64,000 nucleotides of DNA from Altererythrobacter sp. Root672 (GCF_001427865.1 NZ_LMHH01000001.1:496001-560000), one strand, 5' to 3'; positions 10,417-20,168 are shown, counted from the stretch's first letter. The notes: generated by a model from the letters alone, not told the origin. Numbers and translations: made by a program.

Positions 10417-10736
10417 TGAGCGCTGCAAAGATCAAGAAGGGTGACCAGGTCGTAGTCCTGTCCGGCAAGGACAAGGGCCGCACCGGTACCGTAAGCAAGG
10501 TTCTGCCCAAGGACGGCAAGGTCGTGGTCGATGGCGTCAATGTCGCCGTCCGTCACCGCAAGCCGAGCCAGGCGAACCCGCAGGGCGGCATCGACCGCTC
10601 GCCCGCTCCGATGGCGATCAGCAAGGTCGCCGTGGCCGATCCCAAGGATGGCAAGCCCACCCGCGTCCGCTTCGAAGAGCGTGACGGAAAGAAGGTGCGC
10701 GTCGCCGTCAAGTCGGGGGAAAAGATCGATGGCTGA
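10416..10736 (+). CDS. rplX: 50S ribosomal protein L24
   Basis: The 106-residue protein has the KOW motif ([18 protein letters not shown]) near the N terminus and the [20 protein letters not shown] segment typical of L24, an assembly initiator at the tunnel exit. It overlaps rplN by 1 nt and rplE by 8 nt, so the three are probably translationally coupled. Confidence 0.97.
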   Translation: MSAAKIKKGDQVVVLSGKDKGRTGTVSKVLPKDGKVVVDGVNVAVRHRKPSQANPQGGIDRSPAPMAISKVAVADPKDGKPTRVRFEERDGKKVRVAVKSGEKIDG

Positions 10737-11310
10737 CAAGTACACTCCGCGCCTCAAGAAGGCTTACGAGGATCGCATCGCCAAGGCGATGACCGAGAAG
10801 TTCGGCTACACCAACGCGCTTCAAGTTCCGAAGCTGGAGAAAGTCACGCTCAACATGGGCGTTGGCGAAGCCAGCCAGGACAAGAAGAAGGTCCAGGTTG
10901 CAGCTGAAGAAATGGAGCTGATCGCCGGTCAGAAGCCGGTAATCACCAAGGCGAAGAAGTCGATCGCGCAGTTCAAGCTGCGTGAAGGCATGCCGATTGG
11001 TTGCAAGGTTACCCTGCGCAGCGATCGCATGTTCGAGTTCGTCGACCGTCTGGTGACCATCGCGATGCCCCGCATCCGCGACTTCCGTGGTCTGAACCCG
11101 AAGTCGTTCGATGGTCGTGGCAACTACGCGATGGGTCTCAAGGAACAGATCGTGTTCCCCGAGATCAGCTACGACAAGATTGAGAAGGTGCGTGGCATGG
11201 ACATCATCGTCACCACCACCGCTAACACCGATGAGGAAGCCCGTGAGCTGCTCCGCCTCTTCGGTTTCCCGTTCCCGGCCGAGCAGGCTGAAGAGAAGGA
11301 GGCGGCGTAA
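10729..11310 (+). CDS. rplE: 50S ribosomal protein L5
   Basis: The 193-residue protein begins [20 protein letters not shown] and carries [16 protein letters not shown] and [20 protein letters not shown], the L5 signatures. L5 binds 5S rRNA and contacts P-site tRNA. The frame is open upstream through rplX, but the family N terminus sets the start at 10729, 8 nt inside rplX. The ~10-residue tail EQAEEKEAA is acidic. Confidence 0.97.
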   Translation: MADKYTPRLKKAYEDRIAKAMTEKFGYTNALQVPKLEKVTLNMGVGEASQDKKKVQVAAEEMELIAGQKPVITKAKKSIAQFKLREGMPIGCKVTLRSDRMFEFVDRLVTIAMPRIRDFRGLNPKSFDGRGNYAMGLKEQIVFPEISYDKIEKVRGMDIIVTTTANTDEEARELLRLFGFPFPAEQAEEKEAA

Positions 11311-11334
11311 GCCGCCTCAGGAGAGCTTAAGTCC

Positions 11335-11640
11335 ATGGCGAAACTGAGTTCGATCAACAAGAACGAGCGTCGTAAGAAGCTCGTTAAGAAGTACGCGGCG
11401 AAGTACGCGAAGCTGAAGGCTATTGCCGATGACGAATCGCTAGATGATGGCGAACGTCTGATCGCGCGCCTGAAGCTCGCGGAGGTTCCGCGTAACGGCA
11501 ACCCGACGCGTGTGCGCAACCGCTGCAACACCACCGGCCGCCCCCGCGGCGTTTATCGCAAGTTCGGCCTCAACAGGATCGAGATCCGGAATCTGGGCAA
11601 CAAGGGCCTGATTCCCGGTCTGACCAAGTCGAGCTGGTGA
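11335..11640 (+). CDS. rpsN: 30S ribosomal protein S14, zinc-free form
   Basis: The 101-residue protein ([20 protein letters not shown], then [20 protein letters not shown]) is the long type of S14. Only one Cys is present, so it lacks the CxxC-CxxC zinc site of the short paralogue, as is usual in proteobacteria. It lies between rplE and rpsH with short spacers. Confidence 0.97.
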   Translation: MAKLSSINKNERRKKLVKKYAAKYAKLKAIADDESLDDGERLIARLKLAEVPRNGNPTRVRNRCNTTGRPRGVYRKFGLNRIEIRNLGNKGLIPGLTKSSW

Positions 11641-11652
11641 GGATCTGACGAA

Positions 11653-12048
11653 ATGGCATTGACCGATCCCCTGGGTGATATGCTCACCCGTATCCGCAAC
11701 GGCCAGCAGGCGAAGAAGGACACCGTCCTTTCGCCGGCGTCCAAGCTGCGTGCCAACGTTCTGGAAGTGCTCCAGCGCGAAGGCTACATCCGCGGCTATT
11801 CCGAGGACACCACCGGCAAGCACCCGGCGCTGCGGATTGAACTGAAGTACTTCGAAGGCGAACCGGCGATCAAGCACGTGTCTCGCGTTTCGAAGCCTGG
11901 CCGCCGCGTCTACTCGGGCAGCAAAGAGCTTCCGACCGTGCGCAACGGCCTTGGCATCACCATCGTCTCGACGCCGCGCGGCGTGCTCTCGGATGCCGAA
12001 GCACGCGCCCAGAACGTCGGCGGCGAAGTGCTGGCGGAGGTGTTCTGA
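11653..12048 (+). CDS. rpsH: 30S ribosomal protein S8
   Basis: The 131-residue protein begins [20 protein letters not shown] and ends with the [20 protein letters not shown] region that binds 16S helix 21. In E. coli S8 is the repressor of the spc operon; no copy of its 16S-like target was searched for here. The TGA overlaps the rplF ATG by 1 nt. Confidence 0.97.
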   Translation: MALTDPLGDMLTRIRNGQQAKKDTVLSPASKLRANVLEVLQREGYIRGYSEDTTGKHPALRIELKYFEGEPAIKHVSRVSKPGRRVYSGSKELPTVRNGLGITIVSTPRGVLSDAEARAQNVGGEVLAEVF

Positions 12049-12581
12049 TGAGCCGCATCGGCAAAAAGCCGGTAGCGATCCCGAGCGGGGTCACTGCCGC
12101 GATCGAGAACGGATCGCTCAACGTGAAGGGCCCGAAGGGCACGCTCGCGCTGGGACTGTCCGAGCTCGTCAGCTACAAGCTGGAAGACGGTTCGATTGCG
12201 ATCCAGCCGGCCAATGACTCCAAGGCTGCCCGCAGCCACTGGGGCATGCAGCGCACGCTGGTGTCGAACCTGGTCGATGGCGTCACCTCGGGTTTCTCCA
12301 AGGTGCTCGAGATCACCGGTGTTGGTTATCGTGCTGCGGCGCAGGGCAACAAGCTCAAGCTGCAGCTCGGCTACAGCCATGACGTTGAGCTCGACATTCC
12401 GGCTGGCCTGGAGGTGAAGACCCCGGACCAGACGACCATCGAAATCAGCGGTATCGACAAGCAGGCCGTTGGCCAGTTCGCCGCCGAAGTCCGCCGCTGG
12501 CGGAAGCCTGAGCCCTACAAGGGCAAGGGCATCAAGTATCGCGGCGAGTACATCTTCCGCAAGGAAGGGAAGAAGAAGTAA
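12048..12581 (+). CDS. rplF: 50S ribosomal protein L6
   Basis: The 177-residue protein ([20 protein letters not shown] at the start, [18 protein letters not shown] near the end) is a normal-length L6, located near the sarcin-ricin loop and the GTPase-factor site. It overlaps rpsH by 1 nt and is followed 1 nt later by rplR. Confidence 0.98.
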   Translation: MSRIGKKPVAIPSGVTAAIENGSLNVKGPKGTLALGLSELVSYKLEDGSIAIQPANDSKAARSHWGMQRTLVSNLVDGVTSGFSKVLEITGVGYRAAAQGNKLKLQLGYSHDVELDIPAGLEVKTPDQTTIEISGIDKQAVGQFAAEVRRWRKPEPYKGKGIKYRGEYIFRKEGKKK

Positions 12582-12582
12582 G

Positions 12583-12927
12583 ATGGCAAAGCTATCCCTG
12601 TTCGAACGCCGCCGTCGCCGGGTCCGTACTGCGCTTCGTAAGCGCTCGGGCCTCCGTCCGCGGCTCTCGGTCCACCGCACGGGCCGGCACATCTACGCGC
12701 AGATCATCGACGACGCAGAGGGCCGCACCGTGGCCGCTGCTTCGACGCTGGGCGCGAAGGCAGCCGGTGCCAATGTCGATGCCGCCATCCAGGTGGGCAA
12801 GGACATTGCCGCGGCTGCCAAGAAGGCAGGCGTGACTACTGTCGTGTTCGATCGCGGCGGTTACCTGTTCCATGGTCGCGTCAAGGCGCTGGCCGATGCC
12901 GCCCGCGAAGGCGGGCTGGAGTTCTGA
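12583..12927 (+). CDS. rplR: 50S ribosomal protein L18
   Basis: The 114-residue protein begins [20 protein letters not shown] and ends with [19 protein letters not shown], which is L18, the 5S rRNA-binding partner of L5. The frame stays open upstream within rplF, but family length and N terminus fix the start at 12583, just after the rplF stop. Its TGA overlaps the rpsE ATG. Confidence 0.97.
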   Translation: MAKLSLFERRRRRVRTALRKRSGLRPRLSVHRTGRHIYAQIIDDAEGRTVAAASTLGAKAAGANVDAAIQVGKDIAAAAKKAGVTTVVFDRGGYLFHGRVKALADAAREGGLEF

Positions 12928-13655
12928 TGATGGCTGACGAGACCAACCAGGAAAACACGGCGGTTGAAACCGTCGAGGCCGTAGAGGCCACCACCAGTGC
13001 TCCCGAACAGCGCGAAGGTCGGGGCCGTGGCGGCCGCGGCGGACGTGATCGGGGCGGTGACCGTGATGGCGGCCGTGGCCGTGGTCGTGGCCGTCGTGAC
13101 GAACGTCGCGAGGAAGAAGGCGACGAGCTGATCGAGAAGCTGGTCCACATCAACCGCGTGTCGAAGACCGTTAAGGGCGGCAAGCGCTTCGGTTTCGCAG
13201 CGCTGGTCGTGGTCGGTGACGGCAAGGGCCGCGTGGGCTTCGGCCACGGCAAGGCTCGCGAAGTGCCGGAAGCGATCACCAAGGCGACTGCCGCTGCCAA
13301 GAAGAAGATGATCCGCGTTCCCCTCAAGGAAGGCCGCACGCTGCATCACGACGGTCTGGGCAAGTTCGGCGCCGGTCACGTGAATGTCCGTTCGGCTCCG
13401 GCCGGTACCGGCATCATCGCCGGCGGCCCGATGCGCGCCGTCTTCGAAAGCCTGGGCGTTGCCGACGTCGTCACCAAGTCGATCGGCACTTCCAACCCCT
13501 ACAACATGATCCGCGCCACTTTCGACGCGCTGGCCACCCAGACTTCGCCGAAGTCGGTTGCTCAGCGTCGTGGCAAGAAGGTCGCCGACCTGCTGGGTCG
13601 CGGCGGCGCGAGCGAAGCTGAGGCGGAAGCCGAAGCTGCTGCGATCGCGGAGTAA
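12927..13655 (+). CDS. rpsE: 30S ribosomal protein S5 with Arg/Gly-rich N-terminal extension
   Basis: S5 lines the mRNA entry channel and affects decoding fidelity. The core starts near residue 70 ([20 protein letters not shown]) and is complete, with [20 protein letters not shown]. The protein has 242 residues against 167 in E. coli. The extra N terminus is an acidic stretch (residues 1-30) followed by ~35 residues of almost only Arg, Gly, Asp and Glu ([20 protein letters not shown]). An Ala/Glu tail follows the core. Tandem ATGs at 12927 and 12930 are both plausible. Such an RGG-like segment could bind RNA, which is inference. Confidence 0.96.
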   Translation: MMADETNQENTAVETVEAVEATTSAPEQREGRGRGGRGGRDRGGDRDGGRGRGRGRRDERREEEGDELIEKLVHINRVSKTVKGGKRFGFAALVVVGDGKGRVGFGHGKAREVPEAITKATAAAKKKMIRVPLKEGRTLHHDGLGKFGAGHVNVRSAPAGTGIIAGGPMRAVFESLGVADVVTKSIGTSNPYNMIRATFDALATQTSPKSVAQRRGKKVADLLGRGGASEAEAEAEAAAIAE

Positions 13656-13660
13656 GAACG

Positions 13661-13837
13661 ATGGCGAAGATCAAGATCAAGCAGATCGGTTCGCCGATCC
13701 GTCGGCCGGAATCGCAGAAGCAGACGCTCATCGGCCTCGGCCTGGGCAAGATGCATCGCGTGGTGGAGCTCGAGGATACCCCCGAGGTCCGCGGTGCGAT
13801 CGCCAAGCTGCCGCACATGGTCGAAGTGATCGGCTAA
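13661..13837 (+). CDS. rpmD: 50S ribosomal protein L30
   Basis: This 58-residue gene reads [20 protein letters not shown] and then [19 protein letters not shown], which is L30 over its whole length. It starts 5 nt after rpsE and is followed by a strong terminator-like hairpin and not directly by rplO. Confidence 0.96.
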   Translation: MAKIKIKQIGSPIRRPESQKQTLIGLGLGKMHRVVELEDTPEVRGAIAKLPHMVEVIG

Positions 13838-13860
13838 GCCGGTCGCCAACGAACAACACG

Positions 13861-13891
13861 AAGGCCCTGGCAGTGATGCCGGGGCCTTTTT
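13861..13891 (+). terminator. Intrinsic terminator or attenuator between rpmD and rplO
   Basis: GGCCCTGGCA (13863-13872) pairs with TGCCGGGGCC (13877-13886), 10 bp with one T-G wobble, closed by loop GTGA and followed directly by TTTTT (13887-13891). It lies 24 nt after the rpmD stop, inside what is usually one spc transcript. The 130 nt that follow, up to rplO, would have to contain a promoter if termination is complete; I could not pick a convincing one. Confidence 0.8.
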
Positions 13892-14021
13892 GTATCAGCG
13901 GTTCCTCTTGGGTCGTTCGCGGAGGTCGCGGACCGTCTCAGAGGGGTGACAAAGCGGGCAGCCTCGGCTAGGGGCGCCGCTTCCCATCAGCGCGAATCAA
14001 GCGAAAGCGAGTGCAAACGAC

Positions 14022-14552
14022 ATGAAACTTAACGACATCCGCGACAATCCCGGCGCCCGCAAGGAACGCATGCGCGTCGGCCGTGGCATCGGCTCGGGCA
14101 AGGGCAAGACCGGCGGCCGAGGCCAGAAGGGCCAGAAGAGCCGTTCGGGCGTCTCGATCAAGGGCTTCGAAGGCGGCCAGATGCCGCTGCACATGCGTCT
14201 GCCTAAGCGCGGCTTCAACAACCCGTTCGGCAAGGACTATGCTGAGGTCAACATCGGCCAGATCCAGAAGCTGGTCGAAGCCGGCAAGCTCGACGCCAAG
14301 AAGGTCATCGACCATGAGGCGCTCCAGGCTGCTGGCGTGGCTCGTGGCGGCAAGGACGGCGTGCGTCTGCTCGGCAAGGGCGAGATCAGCACCAAGCTCC
14401 AGTTCAAGGTCAACGGCGTTTCCAAGGGCGCCCAGGCTGCGGTTGAGAAGGCCGGCGGTTCGGTCGAAGTGATCGTGGCCAAGGATCCCGCGGCGCTGGC
14501 AGCGGCGAAAAAGGGCACCGTCAAGGCTGCCAAGAAGGCTGCCGCCAAATAA
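14022..14552 (+). CDS. rplO: 50S ribosomal protein L15
   Basis: The 176-residue protein begins [20 protein letters not shown] and has the long [20 protein letters not shown] arm and [19 protein letters not shown], all L15 hallmarks. It is ~30 residues longer than E. coli L15 because of a Lys/Ala-rich tail ([17 protein letters not shown]). A terminator-like hairpin separates it from rpmD, so it may start a new transcript with secY. Confidence 0.97.
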   Translation: MKLNDIRDNPGARKERMRVGRGIGSGKGKTGGRGQKGQKSRSGVSIKGFEGGQMPLHMRLPKRGFNNPFGKDYAEVNIGQIQKLVEAGKLDAKKVIDHEALQAAGVARGGKDGVRLLGKGEISTKLQFKVNGVSKGAQAAVEKAGGSVEVIVAKDPAALAAAKKGTVKAAKKAAAK

Positions 14553-14564
14553 TCCAGTAGGAAT

Positions 14565-14598
14565 TGCCGGATGGGGGTTCTTGCATCCTCATCCGGCA
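14565..14598 (+). other. Stem-loop in the secY leader
   Basis: TGCCGGATG (14565-14573) is perfectly complementary to CATCCGGCA (14590-14598), giving a 9-bp stem with a 16-nt loop, 12 nt after the rplO stop. No T-run follows, only ACCTATATGGGC, so it is not a standard terminator. It may adjust secY expression or mark RNA processing. Confidence 0.4.
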
Positions 14599-14668
14599 CC
14601 TATATGGGCTGACCTGAAGAGGGGGCCCGGGCAACTTTCGCCCAGCCAGGCAAGGCATTTTAAGACTC

Positions 14669-16033
14669 ATGGCATCACGCGCGGACAATATCGCGAGCAA
14701 TCTCAGTCTCGCCAATTTCTCCAAGGCAACTGAGCTCAAGCAGCGCATCTGGTTTACGATCGGTGCGCTGATCGTGTTCCGGTTCCTCAGCTTCGTCCCG
14801 CTTCCGGGTGTGAACCCGCTGATCCTGGAGTCGCTCTACGACCAGACGCGGGGTGGTATCCTCGATCTGTTCAACACTTTCTCAGGCGGCAGCCTTGAGC
14901 GCATGAGTCTCATCGCGCTCGGCGTCATGCCCTACATTACCGCATCCATCGTGGTGCAGCTTGCGGCTGCCCTGCATCCCTCGCTGGTAGCTCTCAAGAA
15001 AGAGGGCGAGGCAGGACGCAAGAAGCTCAACCAGTACACCCGTTACGGCGCGGTGTTCCTCTGCGCTATCCAGGGCTGGTTCCTCGCGGCGGGCCTTGAG
15101 GCTTACGGCGCGCAGAGCGGCCTTCAGGCGGTGGTCAACCCCGGCATGATGTTCCGCGTCGTTGCGGTCATCAACCTCGTCGGCGGGACCATGTTCCTTC
15201 TCTGGCTGGGTGAGCAGATCACTAGCCGGGGTATCGGCAATGGCGTGTCGCTGATCATCATGGCCGGCATCGTCGCCCAGTTCCCGACCTTTATTGCCAA
15301 CCTTTTCGAAGGCGGCCGCACGGGCTCGATCAACGTTTTCGTGATCGTCGGCCTGGTGGTGATGATCGTGGGCCTGGTGCTAGCGATCTGCTTCATGGAG
15401 AGGGCGCAGCGACGATTGCTAGTGCAATATCCCAAGCGAGCGAGCGCTCGCGGGATGATGCAGGCCGATCGCAGCCACTTGCCGCTCAAGCTCAACACCG
15501 CGGGCGTGATCCCGCCGATCTTCGCCAGTTCGTTGCTGCTGCTGCCGCTGACGATCAGCCAGTTTGCTGGCAACTCGGTCAGCACGGGGAGCGCGTTCTA
15601 CGGCGTGATCCAGACGCTGAACCAGTACCTTCAGCATGGGCAGCCGCTCTATCTGGCGTTCTATGCCACGGGCATCATCTTCTTCTGCTTCTTCTACACG
15701 GCCGTCGTGTTCAATCCGGAAGAGACGGCGGAGAACCTGAAGAAGAATGGCGGCTTCATCCCCGGCATTCGACCGGGCAAGCGAACCGCGGAATACCTCG
15801 ACTACGTGCTGACTCGCATCACGGTGATCGGCGCGATCTACCTGACGGTGGTCTGCGTGCTGCCGGAGTACATGATCGCGCAGACGGGCATTCCGCTGTT
15901 CCTCGGCGGAACCAGCCTGCTGATCGTGGTGAACGTCACGGTCGATACGATCAGCCAGATCCAGTCGCACTTGCTTGCGCACCAGTACGGTGACCTTATC
16001 AAGAAGGCGAAGCTGAAGGGCCGGCTGCGTTAA
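14669..16033 (+). CDS. secY: Preprotein translocase subunit SecY
   Basis: The 454-residue inner-membrane protein is the channel-forming subunit of SecYEG. About ten hydrophobic segments are visible, beginning with RIWFTIGALIVFRFLSFVPL; RGIGNGVSLIIMAGI and the cytoplasmic loop PKRASARGMMQADRSHLPLK are typical. It ends GDLIKKAKLKGRLR. It follows rplO after a 116-nt spacer with a stem-loop and precedes adk by 55 nt, the common alphaproteobacterial order. Confidence 0.98.
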   Translation: MASRADNIASNLSLANFSKATELKQRIWFTIGALIVFRFLSFVPLPGVNPLILESLYDQTRGGILDLFNTFSGGSLERMSLIALGVMPYITASIVVQLAAALHPSLVALKKEGEAGRKKLNQYTRYGAVFLCAIQGWFLAAGLEAYGAQSGLQAVVNPGMMFRVVAVINLVGGTMFLLWLGEQITSRGIGNGVSLIIMAGIVAQFPTFIANLFEGGRTGSINVFVIVGLVVMIVGLVLAICFMERAQRRLLVQYPKRASARGMMQADRSHLPLKLNTAGVIPPIFASSLLLLPLTISQFAGNSVSTGSAFYGVIQTLNQYLQHGQPLYLAFYATGIIFFCFFYTAVVFNPEETAENLKKNGGFIPGIRPGKRTAEYLDYVLTRITVIGAIYLTVVCVLPEYMIAQTGIPLFLGGTSLLIVVNVTVDTISQIQSHLLAHQYGDLIKKAKLKGRLR

Positions 16034-16088
16034 GCAGCCGGAGGCTTCGGAACTGGCGGGGCCAGGGCGAGGCAAACGGGGGAGCGTA

Positions 16089-16739
16089 GTGAACATCATT
16101 CTTCTTGGCCCACCGGGGGCGGGTAAGGGCACACAGGCTCAGCGCCTGGTCGAGGGCCGCGGCATGGTCCAGCTTTCGACCGGCGACATGCTGCGCGAGA
16201 CGCGCAAGGCCGACACGCCGCTGGGCCGCCAGGTAGCCGACGTCATGGATTCGGGTGCGCTGGTCTCTGACGAGATCGTCACCGCGATGATCGACGAGAA
16301 GCTCGCTAGCCTCGATCCGGCGACCGGAGTGATCTTCGACGGCTATCCGCGCACCTCGGCCCAGGCCGAAACGCTCGACAAGATCCTTGCCGGCCGCGGC
16401 CGCAAGCTCGACCGGGTGATTGAGCTCGGCGTGGACGAGGATGCCTTGGTCGAACGCATCGTTGGCCGCTACACCTGCGCCACTTGCGGCAAGGGCTATC
16501 ACGACAAGTTCGAGCGGCCCAAGGTAGAGGGCACGTGCGACAAGTGCGGCGGCCACGAGTTCAAGCGCCGGGCTGACGACAACGAAGAGACCGTCCGCAC
16601 CCGCATGGGCGAGTACCGCGCCAAGACCGCGCCGATCCTGCCGTATTACGAAGCGCAGGGCCTGGTGAGCCGGGTCAATGGCATGGCGCCGATCGACGAG
16701 GTGACGAGCGCGATCGAGGAAATCCTCGACGCCGATTGA
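16089..16739 (+). CDS. adk: Adenylate kinase with Cys4 zinc lid
   Basis: The enzyme interconverts ATP + AMP and 2 ADP. The P-loop GPPGAGKGTQAQRL is at residues 7-20, the AMP-binding GYPRTSAQA in the middle, and the lid carries CATCGKGYH and CDKCGGHE, a Cys4 zinc-type lid, as expected for a 216-residue long-form kinase. Translation starts at GTG 16089, preceded by GGGGAG. It sits downstream of secY as in many bacteria. Confidence 0.97.
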   Translation: MNIILLGPPGAGKGTQAQRLVEGRGMVQLSTGDMLRETRKADTPLGRQVADVMDSGALVSDEIVTAMIDEKLASLDPATGVIFDGYPRTSAQAETLDKILAGRGRKLDRVIELGVDEDALVERIVGRYTCATCGKGYHDKFERPKVEGTCDKCGGHEFKRRADDNEETVRTRMGEYRAKTAPILPYYEAQGLVSRVNGMAPIDEVTSAIEEILDAD

Positions 16740-16782
16740 TCGTCGAGCCGGTCTGGGTCACACTTCCGCACGGAGGTGGTCC

Positions 16783-17325
16783 ATGCGTGGTTCCCTTTAC
16801 TGCTTCGTCGCCGCACTGACCCTGGTCGGCTCAGCACCTGCAATCGCTGAAGTTAAGTCTGCGAGCGAGGCGGGCTTTGTCTCGCACAACGAGGCGCTGG
16901 TTCGAGCATCGCCCGAACAGGCTTGGGCCGCGCTGATCGCCCCATCACAGTGGTGGAACAGCGGGCACACCTATTCCGGTGACGCGGCGAACCTGTCGCT
17001 CAAGGCCGCCGCCGGCGGCTGCTTCTGCGAGCGCGTCCCAGCGAAGTCCGGGCCCGACGGCGAAGTCGAGCACATGCGGGTGATCTACATGACGCCCTAT
17101 TCCGCCCTGCGCCTGCGCGGCGGGTTGGGGCCGTTGCAGTCCGAGCCGGTGAATGGCGTCTTGACGGTAACCCTGAAGCCCGAGGGGGAGGGGACGAGGA
17201 TTGCCTTCGACTATGCCGTCGGCGGCTACATGCGGATGTCGATGACAGAGATGGCACCGCTGGTGGATGGCGTGATCGGCGAGCAGGTGCAGCGGCTCGC
17301 GGAACGCCTCGGAAAAGTGAACTGA
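16783..17325 (+). CDS. Exported SRPBCC-fold protein
   Basis: This 180-residue protein has a clear signal peptide (MRGSLYCFVAALTLVGSAPAIA) followed by a START/SRPBCC-like domain, suggested by ALVRASPEQAWAALIAPSQW at its start, the GGCFCERVP strand and the long C-terminal helix VDGVIGEQVQRLAERLGKV. The family binds hydrophobic ligands in a helix-grip cavity; the ligand here is unknown and a periplasmic location is inferred. GGAGGTGG precedes the ATG. The gene lies between adk and rpsM, where ribosomal operons normally run on directly, so it is an insertion into the core block. Confidence 0.8.
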   Translation: MRGSLYCFVAALTLVGSAPAIAEVKSASEAGFVSHNEALVRASPEQAWAALIAPSQWWNSGHTYSGDAANLSLKAAAGGCFCERVPAKSGPDGEVEHMRVIYMTPYSALRLRGGLGPLQSEPVNGVLTVTLKPEGEGTRIAFDYAVGGYMRMSMTEMAPLVDGVIGEQVQRLAERLGKVN

Positions 17326-17636
17326 CGCGAACGGCTAATTTTTGACGACACCCCTGATTTGTTGTACGCGGGTGAAATCGAGCTGGCGGCCTGCATCAGT
17401 GCGGTCGATCCAGTTCTGCGCGCGTTTCGCTGTTGACGGCGACGGCGATTCGTCTTAAGCGCGCCCCTCATTCGACACTTGCAGGTCAGTTCGGCAGGCG
17501 GGCCAGGTGCTTGTCCAACCGGACTTATTGCCATTGGTGCAATGCCCTGCTGGGGTCGATGAGCAAAAGCGATGAGATAGGGGGCTCTTTTCCGCCCGCC
17601 GGAACAGCCGGTCCCCTGTGGAGCATGGAGAATTAA
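17326..17636 (+). other. 311-nt gene-free spacer before rpsM
   Basis: I see no convincing gene here. A 67-codon open frame (17433-17636) ends with TAA touching the rpsM GTG, but it has no family-like sequence and no good start. The stretch probably contains the promoter of the rpsM-rpsK-rpoA-rplQ unit: TTGACG at 17432-17437 is a possible -35, but no clear -10 follows. GGAG at 17627-17630 serves the rpsM GTG. Confidence 0.4.
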
Positions 17637-18005
17637 GTGGCTCGTATTGCCGGGGTAAACCTCCCCACCAACAAGCGCGTGATCGTCGCGCTGACCTATA
17701 TCCATGGTATTGGCCCGACCACGGCGAAGAAAATCGCCGACAAGCTGGGCATCGATCATAGCCGCCGCGTTCAGGATCTCTCGGACGCCGAAGTCCTTCA
17801 GATTCGCGAAACCATCGACGCCGACCACACGGTCGAGGGTGACCTTCGTCGCGACACCGCGATGAACATCAAGCGTCTGATGGACCTGGCCTGCTATCGC
17901 GGCCTGCGTCACCGCAAGGGTCTGCCCGTTCGCGGTCAGCGCACGCATACCAACGCCCGTACCCGCAAGGGCAAGGCCAAGCCGATCGCCGGCAAGAAGA
18001 AGTAA
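17637..18005 (+). CDS. rpsM: 30S ribosomal protein S13
   Basis: The 122-residue protein ([20 protein letters not shown] at the start, [20 protein letters not shown] later) is S13, which forms bridges to the 50S subunit and contacts P-site tRNA. Translation starts at GTG 17637, six nt after GGAG. It opens the alpha operon: rpsM, rpsK, rpoA, rplQ. rpsD is absent from the cluster, as is common in alphaproteobacteria. Confidence 0.97.
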   Translation: MARIAGVNLPTNKRVIVALTYIHGIGPTTAKKIADKLGIDHSRRVQDLSDAEVLQIRETIDADHTVEGDLRRDTAMNIKRLMDLACYRGLRHRKGLPVRGQRTHTNARTRKGKAKPIAGKKK

Positions 18006-18060
18006 GCGCGCCCTTACAGGCAGCAGCTTGCTCTTTCAGGATTAGGACAGGACACGAACA

Positions 18061-18450
18061 ATGGCACGCGAACCCCAGCGCATCAAAAGGCGGGAGCGCA
18101 AGAACATCTCGAGCGGCGTCGCGCACGTGAACGCTAGCTTCAACAACACCATGATCACCATCACCGACGCGCAGGGCAATGCGATCAGCTGGTCCAGCGC
18201 CGGCATGATGGGCTTCAAGGGCAGCCGCAAGTCGACTCCCTATGCCGCCCAGGTTGCTGCGGACGATGCCGGCAAGAAGGCCGCCGAACACGGCGTCCGT
18301 ACGCTGGAAGTGGAGATCAAGGGTCCGGGTTCGGGCCGCGAAAGCGCGCTCCGGGCCTTGCAGGCCGTCGGCTTCACCATCACATCCATCCGCGATGTGA
18401 CCCCGATCCCGCACAACGGGGTCCGGCCGTCGAAGCGCCGCCGCGTCTGA
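18061..18450 (+). CDS. rpsK: 30S ribosomal protein S11
   Basis: The 129-residue protein ([20 protein letters not shown], then [20 protein letters not shown], ending [11 protein letters not shown]) is S11, part of the platform at the mRNA exit. It lies 55 nt after rpsM and 104 nt before rpoA. Confidence 0.98.
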   Translation: MAREPQRIKRRERKNISSGVAHVNASFNNTMITITDAQGNAISWSSAGMMGFKGSRKSTPYAAQVAADDAGKKAAEHGVRTLEVEIKGPGSGRESALRALQAVGFTITSIRDVTPIPHNGVRPSKRRRV

Positions 18451-18554
18451 TCGAACCTGCTGGCGGCCTTAGGGCTGTCATTTGAATTCGGATCGGCCGC
18501 GGGGCTCCCAGCGCTCCAAGGCCGTTCCACCCGAAACACCTTTAGGGGAAGTCC

Positions 18555-19610
18555 ATGTCCGTCAACACCAAGAACTGGCAGGAACTCAAGAAACCCAACA
18601 GCCTCGACATCAAGAGCGGCGGCGACGCGAAGCGCAAGGCGACTTTCGTGGCCGAACCGCTCGAGCGCGGTTTTGGCCTGACGCTCGGTAACGCACTCCG
18701 TCGCGTGCTCCTGTCGAGCCTGCAGGGCGCAGCAATCACCTCGATCCGTATCGAGAACGTGCTGCACGAGTTCTCGTCGCTCGCCGGCGTGCGCGAGGAC
18801 GTGACCGACATCGTCCTCAACGTGAAGCAGATCGCCCTCAAGATGGAAGGCGAAGGCCCCAAGCGGCTGCAGCTTTCGGTCACCGGCCCCGCCGACGTGA
18901 CTGCCGGTGACATCGCCGTTTCGGGTGACATCGAAGTCCTCAACAAGGACCTCGTGATCTGTCACCTCGACGAAGGCGCGACGCTCAACATGGAGCTGAC
19001 TGCCGACACCGGTAAGGGCTACGTCCCGGCCGTTTCGAACCGTCCGGTCGACGCGCCGATCGGCCTGATCCCGATTGACTCTCTCTACTCGCCGATCCGT
19101 CAGGTCAGCTACAAGGTCGACAACGCCCGCGTCGGGCAGGAACTTGACTACGACAAGCTGTCGATCACGGTCGAAACTGATGGCACCGTCACCCCGGAAG
19201 ACGCCGTGGCTTATGCCGCGCGCATCCTCCAGGACCAGCTGACGCTGTTCGTGCACTTCGAAGAAGGCATTCCGCAGCCGTCCAGCCCGATGATCGGTGT
19301 GGCCGCGCAGCCGGAAGAGAGCGACGCCAACCAGCTCAACCGTTACCTTCTCAAGAAGGTCGACGAGCTCGAGCTGTCGGTCCGTTCGGCCAACTGCCTC
19401 AAGAACGACAACATCATCTACATCGGCGATCTGGTCCAGAAGACCGAAGCCGAGATGCTGCGCACGCCGAACTTCGGCCGCAAGTCGCTCAACGAGATCA
19501 AGGAAGTGCTGTCCAGCATGGGTCTGCGCCTCGGCATGGACATCCCGGGCTGGCCGCCTGAGAACATCGAAGAAATGGCCAAGAAGCTCGAACAAGAGCT
19601 GCTCGGCTAA
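18555..19610 (+). CDS. rpoA: RNA polymerase alpha subunit
   Basis: The 351-residue protein has the N-terminal dimerisation domain ([20 protein letters not shown] near residues 33-52) and the C-terminal DNA- and activator-binding domain ([20 protein letters not shown], then [16 protein letters not shown]). It assembles the polymerase core and contacts UP elements. The start ATG follows AGGGGA. It precedes rplQ by 115 nt, and a GC hairpin lies in that gap. Confidence 0.98.
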   Translation: MSVNTKNWQELKKPNSLDIKSGGDAKRKATFVAEPLERGFGLTLGNALRRVLLSSLQGAAITSIRIENVLHEFSSLAGVREDVTDIVLNVKQIALKMEGEGPKRLQLSVTGPADVTAGDIAVSGDIEVLNKDLVICHLDEGATLNMELTADTGKGYVPAVSNRPVDAPIGLIPIDSLYSPIRQVSYKVDNARVGQELDYDKLSITVETDGTVTPEDAVAYAARILQDQLTLFVHFEEGIPQPSSPMIGVAAQPEESDANQLNRYLLKKVDELELSVRSANCLKNDNIIYIGDLVQKTEAEMLRTPNFGRKSLNEIKEVLSSMGLRLGMDIPGWPPENIEEMAKKLEQELLG

Positions 19611-19617
19611 GAATAGA

Positions 19618-19641
19618 CCTCCCCGGGTTCGCTCGGGGAGG
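19618..19641 (+). other. GC stem-loop between rpoA and rplQ
   Basis: CCTCCCCG (19618-19625) and CGGGGAGG (19634-19641) form a perfect 8-bp stem with loop GGTTCGCT, 8 nt after the rpoA stop. GACAACGG follows, not a T-run, so this is more likely an RNA-stability or partial-attenuation structure than a true terminator. Confidence 0.45.
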
Positions 19642-19725
19642 GACAACGGGTGATTGGGCGGCGACCCGAACTGCCGCCTGGATCGGGGTACCTGACACGG
19701 CCCCCCTACAAACGGAGTACATGAA

Positions 19726-20142
19726 ATGCGTCACGGTCACGGCGGCCGCAAGCTGCAGCGCAAGTCCGGCCATCGCGCCGCCCTTCTGCGTAACATGGCA
19801 GCGGCTCTCATCAAGCACGAGCAGATCCAGACCACCACGCCGAAGGCGAAGGAACTGCGTCCCTACGTCGAAAAGCTGATCACGCTGGCCAAGCATGGCG
19901 GCCTTTCGAACCGTCGTCTCGCGCACAGCCGCATCCTCGACGAAACGCAGGAAAAGAAGCTGTTTGACGTACTCGCGGCTCGCTACGCCGGCCGTGAAGG
20001 CGGCTACACCCGCATCATCAAGGCCGGCATCCGCGCCAGCGACGCTGCCCCGATCGCGATCATCGAGCTCGTCGACCGCGACGTCGACGCCAAGGGCCAG
20101 GACAGCGGTCCGGTGCTGAACGAGGAACTGGAAGAAGCGTAA
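19726..20142 (+). CDS. rplQ: 50S ribosomal protein L17
   Basis: The 138-residue protein begins [20 protein letters not shown] and contains [20 protein letters not shown] and [20 protein letters not shown], which identify L17. It is the last gene of the ribosomal block and is followed by a strong intrinsic terminator. Confidence 0.98.
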   Translation: MRHGHGGRKLQRKSGHRAALLRNMAAALIKHEQIQTTTPKAKELRPYVEKLITLAKHGGLSNRRLAHSRILDETQEKKLFDVLAARYAGREGGYTRIIKAGIRASDAAPIAIIELVDRDVDAKGQDSGPVLNEELEEA

Positions 20143-20168
20143 GGCTCCGGTTCATCTAGAAATTTGCA

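Noticed and set aside
17433-17636. 67-codon open frame ending exactly at the rpsM start
   Set aside because: It has no family-like sequence and no clear ribosome binding site; touching rpsM is probably chance.
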